DNA from: Clostridia bacterium
GTDB taxonomy: Bacteria; Bacillota_A; Clostridia; Christensenellales; Aristaeellaceae
DNA: 29,336 nucleotides
Direction of reading: 5' to 3'
NCBI GenBank assembly: GCA_017432405.1
Contig: JAFRJF010000163.1
Coordinates: 1-29,336, forward strand
In this document: piece after piece, positions 14,038 through 20,631 of the stretch
How positions within the stretch are numbered: position 1 is the first letter of the stretch
Layout: each line of letters opens with the position of its first letter
Program-made: the position numbers and the translations under genes
The notes under the pieces: model-generated
Database searches by the model: none
Told to the model about the DNA's origin: nothing
What the model saw: the letters and a program-made list of their open reading frames with translations, nothing else

Positions 14038-15871
14038 AGGCCTCCATCTCTTCCTTTCTCATGGCGGGCATGGCGATCGTGACGACGGTGCGCACCCCCG
14101 GCTCGCTCTCTATGGACATGCCGTAGGGCTCGCCGAACAGTATCCTCAGGCGCTGGTGCACGTTGCTCAGGCCGATGCTGTAGGAATCCTCCGTCGTCTC
14201 CGCCCCCGGGTCGTCCAGCCGGGCCTCGATGCGCCGAAGGGTTTCCCCATCCATGCCCCGCCCGTTGTCGGACACGGCGATCACCAGCCGGGCCTCCGCC
14301 TCCACGCGGGCTTCTATGGTGATCAGCCCGCCCTCGATGACGCCCATCTGGCCGTGCTTGATCGCGTTTTCCACCAGGGGCTGCAATATGAATTTCGGCA
14401 CCCCCAGCTGCATCAGCTTCTGGGGCACCTCGGTTTTGACCTCGAAGGCGTCGGCGTAGCGCATCAGCTCCAGCTCGATGAAGGCGTCGGCATACTCGAT
14501 CTCCTGCCTCAGCTCCACGAACATCCCCCGGGTCTTGATGTTCCAGCGGAACAGGTTGCCCAGCAGGTGGATCATCCTCGCCGTCTGCTCGTCCTTGTTC
14601 ATCAGGGCGTTGATGCGTATGGATTCAAGGGTGTTGAACAGGAAGTGGGGGTTGATCTGCGCCTGCAGCGCCTTCAGCTCCGCCGTCTTGGACTTGAGCT
14701 GGTACACATAGGCGGTCTGGATGTGCTTCTCCAGGCGGCTGGTCATGCGGTTGAAGCTCTCCTCCAGATAGCCGATCTCGTCCCGGGAGCGCGGTTGGGG
14801 CCAGGTCCTGAACTCGCCCCGCTCCACAGCCTGCATTCTAAGCACCAGTCGCTTGATCCGCCTGGAAAACAGCGTCGCGGACACCAGGCTTATGACCAGC
14901 GCCAGCAGCACGCAGGCCACCAGCGCGCCGTACAGGCTCCGGCGCATGGCCCCGGCCTCCCGGTGAATCACCTCTCGGCTGACGATGTTCATGAACCAAT
15001 AGCCCGTCCGCTCGGATTGCTGGGCAGAGATTACGTAGGCGTCGTTGGAGGCTGCGTTCCTGAAATCCGCTATGCCGTAGGGCGTGCCGTCAAAGGGCTT
15101 CCCCGCGCCGTCGCCGGAGGAATCAAACAGCGTCATGCCGTTGCGGTCCACCACGAAAAGCGTGCCGTTCAGGCTCTCGGCGTTTCGATAGGCCTGCTTG
15201 AAGTGGTCCGCCCAGACGTTCACCACGATGTAGCCCAGAGGCTGGTTGAAACGGACGGCATTCACGTCGAACAGGTAGATGCAGTAGGAGATGACGGCGT
15301 AGTCGTTGACGCTGCTGGCGTTGATGTAGGCCGGAATGTGGTTCGGAATGATGCGTATGTGGTTGTCGACATCCTCGCCGGGAATGCCCCGGTCGTAGAA
15401 GTCGTAATCCAGCGACGTATCCCTTCCGGCGACGCTGGAGAAGAAATAGATGTCCCTGTCGCCGTAATCCACGATGAATATATCCGATATGAAGTCATTG
15501 GCCGCGCAGGTATCCTGGAGGTAGCCGGAGATGATCTCCCTCTTGGTCCTGCGGTCCATGGTCGCCAGCTTCCTCGGGTTCAGGTAATCGGTGATGCTGT
15601 AATTGTTGTAATAGCTCTTGGGCATGTACAGCTGGGCAAATATGCTCTGCACGGTCCTGTACTTTTCGTCGCTGTACGTCTGCACCTGCTGGACCATCTC
15701 GCTGTCCATCCGCAATTCCTTTTCCGTCAGCGTGCCCACGACCCTGGAGGTGGTGAGCACGGCGACCAGGCCCAGCCCGACGAATATGACCAGGCAATAG
15801 GACAGCATCATCTTGAAAGCATACCGGTTCACAAGGCGCGGCTCGCGCCTGGAAGCCTCCTCGCCAGCCAA
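14012..15871 (-). CDS. YesM-like sensor histidine kinase
   Basis: With the TTG start at 15871 the protein has 619 residues. It has a membrane helix near 22-42, an extracellular sensor of about 270 residues (Cache-like), a second helix near 315-337, a HAMP domain, and a His_kinase/HATPase pair: QAQINPHFLFNTLESIRI with His409, VENAIKHG and SDNGRGMDG. This is the histidine kinase 7TMR/LytS-YesM type, which works with AraC-type regulators. The GTG at 15880 abuts GGGGAG, while the TTG three codons later has GGAGGTGA 5 bases before it and is preferred. The gene overlaps the response regulator and is divergent from the GH94 phosphorylase. The sugar-binding protein made from the same transcript could be its ligand-presenting partner. 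Confidence 0.9.
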   Translation of the reverse strand: MAGEEASRREPRLVNRYAFKMMLSYCLVIFVGLGLVAVLTTSRVVGTLTEKELRMDSEMVQQVQTYSDEKYRTVQSIFAQLYMPKSYYNNYSITDYLNPRKLATMDRRTKREIISGYLQDTCAANDFISDIFIVDYGDRDIYFFSSVAGRDTSLDYDFYDRGIPGEDVDNHIRIIPNHIPAYINASSVNDYAVISYCIYLFDVNAVRFNQPLGYIVVNVWADHFKQAYRNAESLNGTLFVVDRNGMTLFDSSGDGAGKPFDGTPYGIADFRNAASNDAYVISAQQSERTGYWFMNIVSREVIHREAGAMRRSLYGALVACVLLALVISLVSATLFSRRIKRLVLRMQAVERGEFRTWPQPRSRDEIGYLEESFNRMTSRLEKHIQTAYVYQLKSKTAELKALQAQINPHFLFNTLESIRINALMNKDEQTARMIHLLGNLFRWNIKTRGMFVELRQEIEYADAFIELELMRYADAFEVKTEVPQKLMQLGVPKFILQPLVENAIKHGQMGVIEGGLITIEARVEAEARLVIAVSDNGRGMDGETLRRIEARLDDPGAETTEDSYSIGLSNVHQRLRILFGEPYGMSIESEPGVRTVVTIAMPAMRKEEMEAYVQSNHRG

Positions 15872-15907
15872 TGCGGTCACCTCCCCGCTGCTTCACATAG
15901 ATCGCCT

Positions 15908-15913
15908 ATTATA
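15908..15913 (-). promoter_or_regulatory. -10 box of the kinase operon
   Basis: TATAAT on the minus strand lies in a very AT-rich stretch (15900-15970), about 40 bases before the kinase start. No good -35 hexamer is found at 16-18 bases, which would suit an activated promoter. The rest of the divergent region holds the GH94 promoter. Confidence 0.45.
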
Positions 15914-15991
15914 TTACTTATTCGATTTTTATTTGTAAATTCCTCTTGATTTTATAAATTCATTTTTCGGCTGTAATATGCCCCCCATTCC

Positions 15992-16020
15992 TTGACAGCG
16001 CGTCCTGAATCTGGCACAAT
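15992..16020 (+). promoter_or_regulatory. Promoter of the GH94 phosphorylase gene
   Basis: TTGACA (15992-15997) and CACAAT (16015-16020) are 17 bases apart. The -35 box is perfect and the -10 box is weak, a usual picture for activator-dependent promoters. The leader is about 90 bases and contains the hairpin at 16030-16050. Confidence 0.6.
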
Positions 16021-16029
16021 AGAGATGCA

Positions 16030-16050
16030 GCGGCGGTATCAGGCCGCCGC
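16030..16050 (+). promoter_or_regulatory. Leader hairpin of the GH94 gene
   Basis: GCGGCGG (16030-16036) pairs with CCGCCGC (16044-16050) around TATCAGG, close to the expected transcript start. There is no T-tract. The role is unknown; it may protect the mRNA 5' end. Confidence 0.35.
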
Positions 16051-16115
16051 AGGACCGCTATCCCACACAGCGTCGCACGAAGACGCCCCCTCTATTCAAC
16101 CGATCAGGAGGCAAC

Positions 16116-18518
16116 ATGCAGTACGGATACTTTGACGAGATCCATCGGGAATACGTGATCACCCGACCGGATACGCCCCAGCCGTGGGCGAACTACCTGG
16201 GCTCCCCGGAATACGGCGCGCTCATCTCGAATAACGCCGGCGGCTACAGCTTTGCCCGTTCCGGGGCCAACGGGCGCATACTGCGCTACGTGTTCAACCA
16301 GTTCGACCAGCCCGGGCGCTACATCTACCTCCGGGACAACGCCGACGGCGACTTCTGGTCCGCCAGCTGGCAGCCCGTGGGCAAGGACCTGGACGCCTAC
16401 GCCTGCCAGTGCCGCCACGGCCTGGGCTACACCCGGCTCACCGCGGACTACCGGGGCATCCACAGCGAGGCGCTGTACTACGTGCCCCTGGGCGCCACCC
16501 ACGAGGTCTGGGCGCTGACGGTGGAAAACCGCAGCGACGTGCAGCGCGCGCTGACGCTGACCGGGTACGCGGAATTCACCAGCCACCCCAACTACGAGCA
16601 GGACCAGGTCAACCTCCAGTACTCCCAGTTCATCACCCGCACGCTGTACGACGAGGGCCGCATCCGCCAGCAGATCAACGGCAACCTGGACAAGCAGCCC
16701 GGCATCAACGGCGACGCCGTCACCGAGCGCTTCTTCGGCCTGGTCGGGGCAAGGACCGCCTCCTGGTGCGGCGACAAAGCCGGCTTCCTCGGCCCCTATC
16801 GCCAGTACGGCAACCCCGTCGGCGTGGAGCGGGGCGACCTGGGCAACCTGTCCAACTACAACGGCAACAGCTGCGGCGCGCTGTCCGCCGTCGTCGAGCT
16901 GGCGCCGGGCGAGGCCGTGACCGTCGCCTTCCTGCTGGGCCAGGTCGCAAGCGCCGAGAGCGCGGCGATCATGGCGCGCTATGCCGGGCCGAAGCCCGTG
17001 GTCGACCGCGAGCTTAAGGCCCTGAAGGACGACTGGGGCCGGCGGCTCTCCGCCCTCAGGGTCAAGACTCCCTGCCCCGAATTCGACACGATGGTCAACA
17101 CCTGGAACGCCTACAACTGCTTCATGACCTTCATCTGGTCCCGGGCGGCCTCGTTTATATACTGCGGGCTGCGCAACGGCTACGGCTACCGGGATACGGT
17201 GCAGGACATCCAGGGCGTCATCCACCTGGCCCCGGAGATGGCGAAGGAGAAGATCCGCTTCATGCTCTCGGCCCAGGTGCACCACGGCGGCGGGCTGCCG
17301 CTGGTGAAGTTCACCCACAACGCCGGCCACGAGGACACCCCGGAGGACGCCAGCTACGTGAAGGAGACGGGCCACCCCTCCTACCGCGCCGACGACGCGC
17401 TGTGGCTGTTCCCGACGGTCTACAAGTACGTCGCGGAATCCGGCGACACCGCGTTCCTGGACGAGGTGATCCCCTTCGCCAATAAGGACGAGGGCAGCGT
17501 CTACGAGCACCTGAAGCGGGCGCTGGACTTCTCGATGAAGCATCTGGGCCCCCACGGCCTGCCCGCCGGGCTGTACGCCGACTGGAACGACTGCCTGCGG
17601 CTGGGCGCGAACGGGGAATCCACCTTCGTGGCCCTGCAGTACTACTACGCCTTCACCGTGCTGCGCCGCTTCGCAAAGGAGAAGCAGGACGGCGAATACC
17701 TGGCCTGGCTGGAGCGCGAGCAGCGGGCCTTTGGTGAAAAGCTGCAGGCGCTGTGCTGGGACGGGGACCGCTTCATCCGCGGCTTCACCGAGGCGGGCGA
17801 GACCATCGGCGCGGGCAGCGCGCCGGAGGCGAACCTCTGGCTCAATCCCCAGAGCTGGTCGGTCATCAGCGGCCTGGCCGACGCAGAGCAGGCAAGCGCC
17901 GCGATGGACCAGGTTTGGAACCGGCTGAACACCGCCTACGGCGCGGTGCTGATGGACCCGCCCTACCACGCCCACGCCTTCGACGGCGCGCTGGCCGTGA
18001 TCTTCAACCAGGGCGTCAAGGAGAACGCCGGCATCTTCTCCCAGTCCCAGGGCTGGGTGATCCTGGCCGAGGCGCTGCTGGGCCACGGCGAGCGGGCCTT
18101 CGCCTACTTCGCGGAGAACGCCCCCGCCATGCAGAACGATCGTGCGGAGATCCGCGGCATCGAGCCCTACTGCTACGGCCAGTTCACCGAGGGCCCCGCC
18201 AGCCCCCGCCACGGCCGCTCCCACGTCCACTGGCTCACCGGCACGGCCTCCACGGTCATGGTGGGCTGCGTGGAGGGCATACTGGGGCTGCGCCCCGACC
18301 TGCACGGCATCAAAATCGCCCCGTCCATCCCGAAGGACTGGAAAGCGCTTGAAATCGAGAAGACCTTCCGCGGGCGCAGTCTGCACATCCGGGTGGAAAA
18401 CCCGAACGGCAGGGAATCCGGCTGCGCGTCGATGACCGTCAACGGCAAGGCCGTCGAGGGCAATACCATCCCCGAGGAGATGCTGAGCGCGGAGACGGAG
18501 ATTTTGGTGGTGATGTAG
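16116..18518 (+). CDS. GH94 disaccharide phosphorylase (cellobiose/chitobiose type)
   Basis: The 800-residue protein is a full-length GH94 enzyme, which splits a beta-linked disaccharide with phosphate to give a sugar 1-phosphate. It opens with MQYGYFDEIHREYVITRPDTP and NYLG, the usual GH94 start, and has GYRDTVQD (357-364), the general-acid segment YADWNDCL (487-494), KENAGIFSQSQGW and RSHVHWLTGTAS near the C-terminus. The absence of a signal peptide places it in the cytosol. The GYRDTVQD variant and overall length look closer to the diacetylchitobiose phosphorylase group than to the classical cellobiose phosphorylases with GFRDSNQD, but specificity is not settled by this. The ATG has AGGAGG at 16106-16111. 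It stands opposite the YesMN operon. With the secreted GH5 it could complete a glucan-to-sugar-phosphate route. Confidence 0.92.
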   Translation: MQYGYFDEIHREYVITRPDTPQPWANYLGSPEYGALISNNAGGYSFARSGANGRILRYVFNQFDQPGRYIYLRDNADGDFWSASWQPVGKDLDAYACQCRHGLGYTRLTADYRGIHSEALYYVPLGATHEVWALTVENRSDVQRALTLTGYAEFTSHPNYEQDQVNLQYSQFITRTLYDEGRIRQQINGNLDKQPGINGDAVTERFFGLVGARTASWCGDKAGFLGPYRQYGNPVGVERGDLGNLSNYNGNSCGALSAVVELAPGEAVTVAFLLGQVASAESAAIMARYAGPKPVVDRELKALKDDWGRRLSALRVKTPCPEFDTMVNTWNAYNCFMTFIWSRAASFIYCGLRNGYGYRDTVQDIQGVIHLAPEMAKEKIRFMLSAQVHHGGGLPLVKFTHNAGHEDTPEDASYVKETGHPSYRADDALWLFPTVYKYVAESGDTAFLDEVIPFANKDEGSVYEHLKRALDFSMKHLGPHGLPAGLYADWNDCLRLGANGESTFVALQYYYAFTVLRRFAKEKQDGEYLAWLEREQRAFGEKLQALCWDGDRFIRGFTEAGETIGAGSAPEANLWLNPQSWSVISGLADAEQASAAMDQVWNRLNTAYGAVLMDPPYHAHAFDGALAVIFNQGVKENAGIFSQSQGWVILAEALLGHGERAFAYFAENAPAMQNDRAEIRGIEPYCYGQFTEGPASPRHGRSHVHWLTGTASTVMVGCVEGILGLRPDLHGIKIAPSIPKDWKALEIEKTFRGRSLHIRVENPNGRESGCASMTVNGKAVEGNTIPEEMLSAETEILVVM

Positions 18519-18520
18519 GG

Positions 18521-18557
18521 AAATACTGATTTGTCGCGCTGCGACAAATCAGTATTT
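18521..18557. repeat. 37-bp palindrome, copy 2
   Basis: The same 17-base arms as at 11128-11164, here around the loop GCT, begin 2 bases after the GH94 stop codon. It probably serves as the transcript end of GH94. The last base is shared with a heptamer array. Confidence 0.9.
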
Positions 18558-18580
18558 AGGTTTTAGGTTATAGGTTTTAG
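18557..18580 (+). repeat. Heptamer array TAGGTTT
   Basis: Three 7-base units TAGGTTT, TAGGTTA, TAGGTTT plus a final TAG follow directly on the palindrome. A related array lies at 20605-20631 on the other strand. Confidence 0.7.
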
Positions 18581-18621
18581 TAGCCGAGCTCTTGCCCTTT
18601 GGCACTATTTTCTGATTAACA

Positions 18622-18651
18622 TTGACAAAACGCGAAGCGGACAGGTATAAT
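18622..18651 (+). promoter_or_regulatory. Promoter of the LRR protein gene
   Basis: TTGACA (18622-18627) and TATAAT (18646-18651) are both perfect, with an 18-base spacer. Transcription should begin near 18658. A promoter of the same layout recurs at 20102-20131 in front of the LRR remnant. Confidence 0.8.
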
Positions 18652-18703
18652 GTTAACAATGCCAATTCATAATACAACGGCAACAGGAAAGGAGACATGC
18701 GAC

Positions 18704-20032
18704 ATGAAGCGCATCATAGCGGTACTATTGGCGGTGTTGCTGGCGCTGGGCGTATGCGGCGCCCTTGCAGAAGAAAAAGGGATTGAGATCGAAGGCCTCG
18801 ACGTCGAGGGCGTCGATCTTGGGAACACGGTTTTGGAGGATATCGGGCTGCCGGAGGGCGGCCTCGATGTGGCCGCCCTCCCGGCCCTGGAGGCGGCGCA
18901 GGACAACGCTGCCAAGGATGTCAAGATCAACAAGACCAACTTCCCGGACGCGGCATTCAGGCAATATGTGAAGGACAGCTTCGACAAGGACGGCAACGGC
19001 GCGCTGTCATCGGCGGAGGCCAAGGCCGTCCATGAGATCAACATCGGTACCATCGGCGAGGAGGGTACCGTGCCTGTGAACTGCAAGAGCGTGAAGGGCA
19101 TCGAATTCTTTCCCAACCTGGAGGCGCTGATCATCCTTGGCGGTCGGGAAAAGCGCCTGTCGTTTACCAGTCTGGACGTGAGCAAGAACACTAACCTGAC
19201 GCTGCTGATCGTGTGCTTCACCAAGCTCAACAAGCTGGATGTCAGCAAGAACACCAAGCTGGAGGAGCTGAACATCGGCACCAACAAGGTCAAGACCCTG
19301 ACTCTGGGCAACAAGCCCCGGCTCGAGCACCTGGTCTGTGACAACAACCTGCTGACGAAGCTGGACGTGAGCAAGTGTCCCGAGCTGGACTACCTACAGT
19401 GCCACGACAACAAGCTGACGAAGTTGGACATGACGAAGAACACCAAGCTGAAGGAGTTATATTCCCAAGACAACCAGCTGACGGCGCTGGACGTGACCAA
19501 GTGCGCCAACCTGAAATCGCTGCATGCCGAGGGTAACAAGCTGTCCAAGATCGACGTATCCAAGTGCAAGAAGCTGACCTCTCTGTATTTGAATGACAAC
19601 AAGCTTTCCAATCTGGACGTGAGCAAGAACACCAAGCTGAAGGCACTCGTGTGCGAATACAACAAGCTGACGAAGCTGGATGTGACGAAAAACACCAGTC
19701 TGGTATTGTTGTGGTGCTATGACAATGCCCTGAAGGCGCTGGATTTGAGCAAAAACACCAAGCTGGCCGATCTGCACTGTGGCAAGAACAAGTTGAAGGC
19801 GCTGGATGTGAGCAAGTGCAAAAAGCTGGAAACGATGTATTGCGAAGCCAATGCCATCACGAAAATCGACATCGCGAAGCTGCCCACGTACCTGCGCAAT
19901 CTGGCCCGCAAGAATGAGTTTGAGGTCGGCGACGGCCTGATGTACATCATTCCGGAAGAGGGCAAGGGCATCTGCCTTGACGCAAGCGTGAAGGTCTATG
20001 ACGGCAACAAGGTCATCCATGAGCCTGCCTGA
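18704..20032 (+). CDS. Secreted EF-hand and leucine-rich-repeat protein
   Basis: The protein has 442 residues. It begins with a signal peptide (MKRIIAVLLAVLLALGVCGALA, cleavage before EE), then an acidic stretch, then INKTNFPDAAFRQYVKD and a canonical EF-hand loop DKDGNGALSSAE (94-105). Residues 155-395 hold eleven LRR units of exactly 21 residues with consensus LDVSKNTKL..L.C..NKLTK; the anchor leucines fall at 157, 178, 199, 220 and so on. The C-terminal 50 residues lack repeats. There is no sortase signal or membrane anchor, so it should be free or loosely bound at the surface; adhesion or ligand binding is plausible but unproven. The ATG at 18704 has AAAGGAG upstream; the longer frame starts within the -10 box. 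It is followed by its own terminator. Confidence 0.88.
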   Translation: MKRIIAVLLAVLLALGVCGALAEEKGIEIEGLDVEGVDLGNTVLEDIGLPEGGLDVAALPALEAAQDNAAKDVKINKTNFPDAAFRQYVKDSFDKDGNGALSSAEAKAVHEINIGTIGEEGTVPVNCKSVKGIEFFPNLEALIILGGREKRLSFTSLDVSKNTNLTLLIVCFTKLNKLDVSKNTKLEELNIGTNKVKTLTLGNKPRLEHLVCDNNLLTKLDVSKCPELDYLQCHDNKLTKLDMTKNTKLKELYSQDNQLTALDVTKCANLKSLHAEGNKLSKIDVSKCKKLTSLYLNDNKLSNLDVSKNTKLKALVCEYNKLTKLDVTKNTSLVLLWCYDNALKALDLSKNTKLADLHCGKNKLKALDVSKCKKLETMYCEANAITKIDIAKLPTYLRNLARKNEFEVGDGLMYIIPEEGKGICLDASVKVYDGNKVIHEPA

Positions 20033-20055
20033 CGAAAGCCCCTTGCATAAATGTG

Positions 20056-20093
20056 ACAGCCGGCGCGGATTTTGCGCCGGCTGTTTCCTTTCT
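20056..20093 (+). terminator. Intrinsic terminator of the LRR gene
   Basis: An 11-bp perfect stem (20056-20066 with 20074-20084) around GGATTTT is followed by a T-rich tail (TTCCTTTCT), 24 bases after the stop codon. Confidence 0.8.
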
Positions 20094-20101
20094 GACAAAT
20101 A

Positions 20102-20131
20102 TTAACAATAGGCCCGGAAGACAGTTATAAT
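20102..20131 (+). promoter_or_regulatory. Promoter-like copy in front of the LRR remnant
   Basis: TTAACA (20102-20107) and TATAAT (20126-20131) have an 18-base spacer. A TTTCTG lies exactly 13 bases before the -35 box, as it does before the true LRR promoter (18609 and 20089), and ACAG precedes the -10 region in both. This suggests a duplicated promoter rather than chance. Confidence 0.5.
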
Positions 20132-20422
20132 AACCTCTGCGTCGGCACGAACAAGCTGAATACGCTGAAATTGGGCAAGCTGACGAAGCTGGAGAAACTG
20201 TGGTTTGATAACGTCGCCCTGTCGAAGCTGGATTTGAGCAGGAACACTCGCTTGAAGTCCGTGTGGTGCCGCGGTTGCGGGCTGAAGAAGCTGGTGAAAG
20301 CGGCTGCTCCCAAAATCGAAGACGGTTCGGCATGCGGGGAGAAGGAAGAGGCGGCCTATGATCTGAGGATTCCCGCGAACATGACGCTGGTTGCCGGAAA
20401 AACGGTGCTGTACAAGCCCTAA
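20132..20422 (+). pseudogene. 3' remnant of a second LRR gene
   Basis: The frame reads NLCVGTNKLNTLKLGKLTKL, then three LRR-like units and a non-repeat tail ending VAGKTVLYKP, like the C-terminal layout of the intact LRR protein. There is no signal peptide, no ATG and no ribosome binding site; the first possible start, TTG at 20171, lies inside a repeat. The LRR similarity begins right at the end of the TATAAT box of a promoter-like copy. The simplest reading is a tandem paralogue that lost everything between its promoter and the middle of its repeats. A silent donor of repeat sequence for the intact gene is a more speculative alternative. Confidence 0.65.
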
Positions 20423-20604
20423 GGAAACGCTGAACAAATCAGCGAAGCCATGAAAAACTAGTTCCTTAGGTGTTAGGGAAGGTAGAAATCCTGACGGATT
20501 TCTTTTATTCAAAGGACCGAGAAACGAGTAACTACTGCCGTTTCCTTTGAATCAAACAAATCCCGTGGCCGAAGGCCTAGCGTAGCGTTAAGGGATTTGC
20601 ACCA
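20423..20604. other. Hairpin-rich intergenic segment
   Basis: No gene is seen. Four inverted repeats follow one another: 20428-20444 (CGCTGA arms), 20484-20503 (AGAAATCC with GGATTTCT, then TTTATTC on the plus strand), 20507-20552 (ATTCAAAGGA arms, 26-base interior) and 20557-20599 (CAAATCCC arms enclosing GGCCGAAGGCC). The segment lies between the plus-strand LRR remnant and the 3' end of the minus-strand kinase operon, so some of these may end transcription from both sides. Confidence 0.5.
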
Positions 20605-20631
20605 CCCCTAAAACCTAAAACCTGAAACCTA
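20605..20631 (-). repeat. Heptamer array at the end of the kinase operon
   Basis: On the minus strand, units TAGGTTT, CAGGTTT, TAGGTTT and a final TAGGGG follow one another. The first TAG is the stop codon of the third kinase gene. The unit is the same as at 18557-18580. Confidence 0.7.

Noticed and set aside
16104..18386. A 760-codon minus-strand frame opposite GH94
   Set aside because: Composition is that of an antisense shadow; the plus strand encodes a complete GH94 enzyme.
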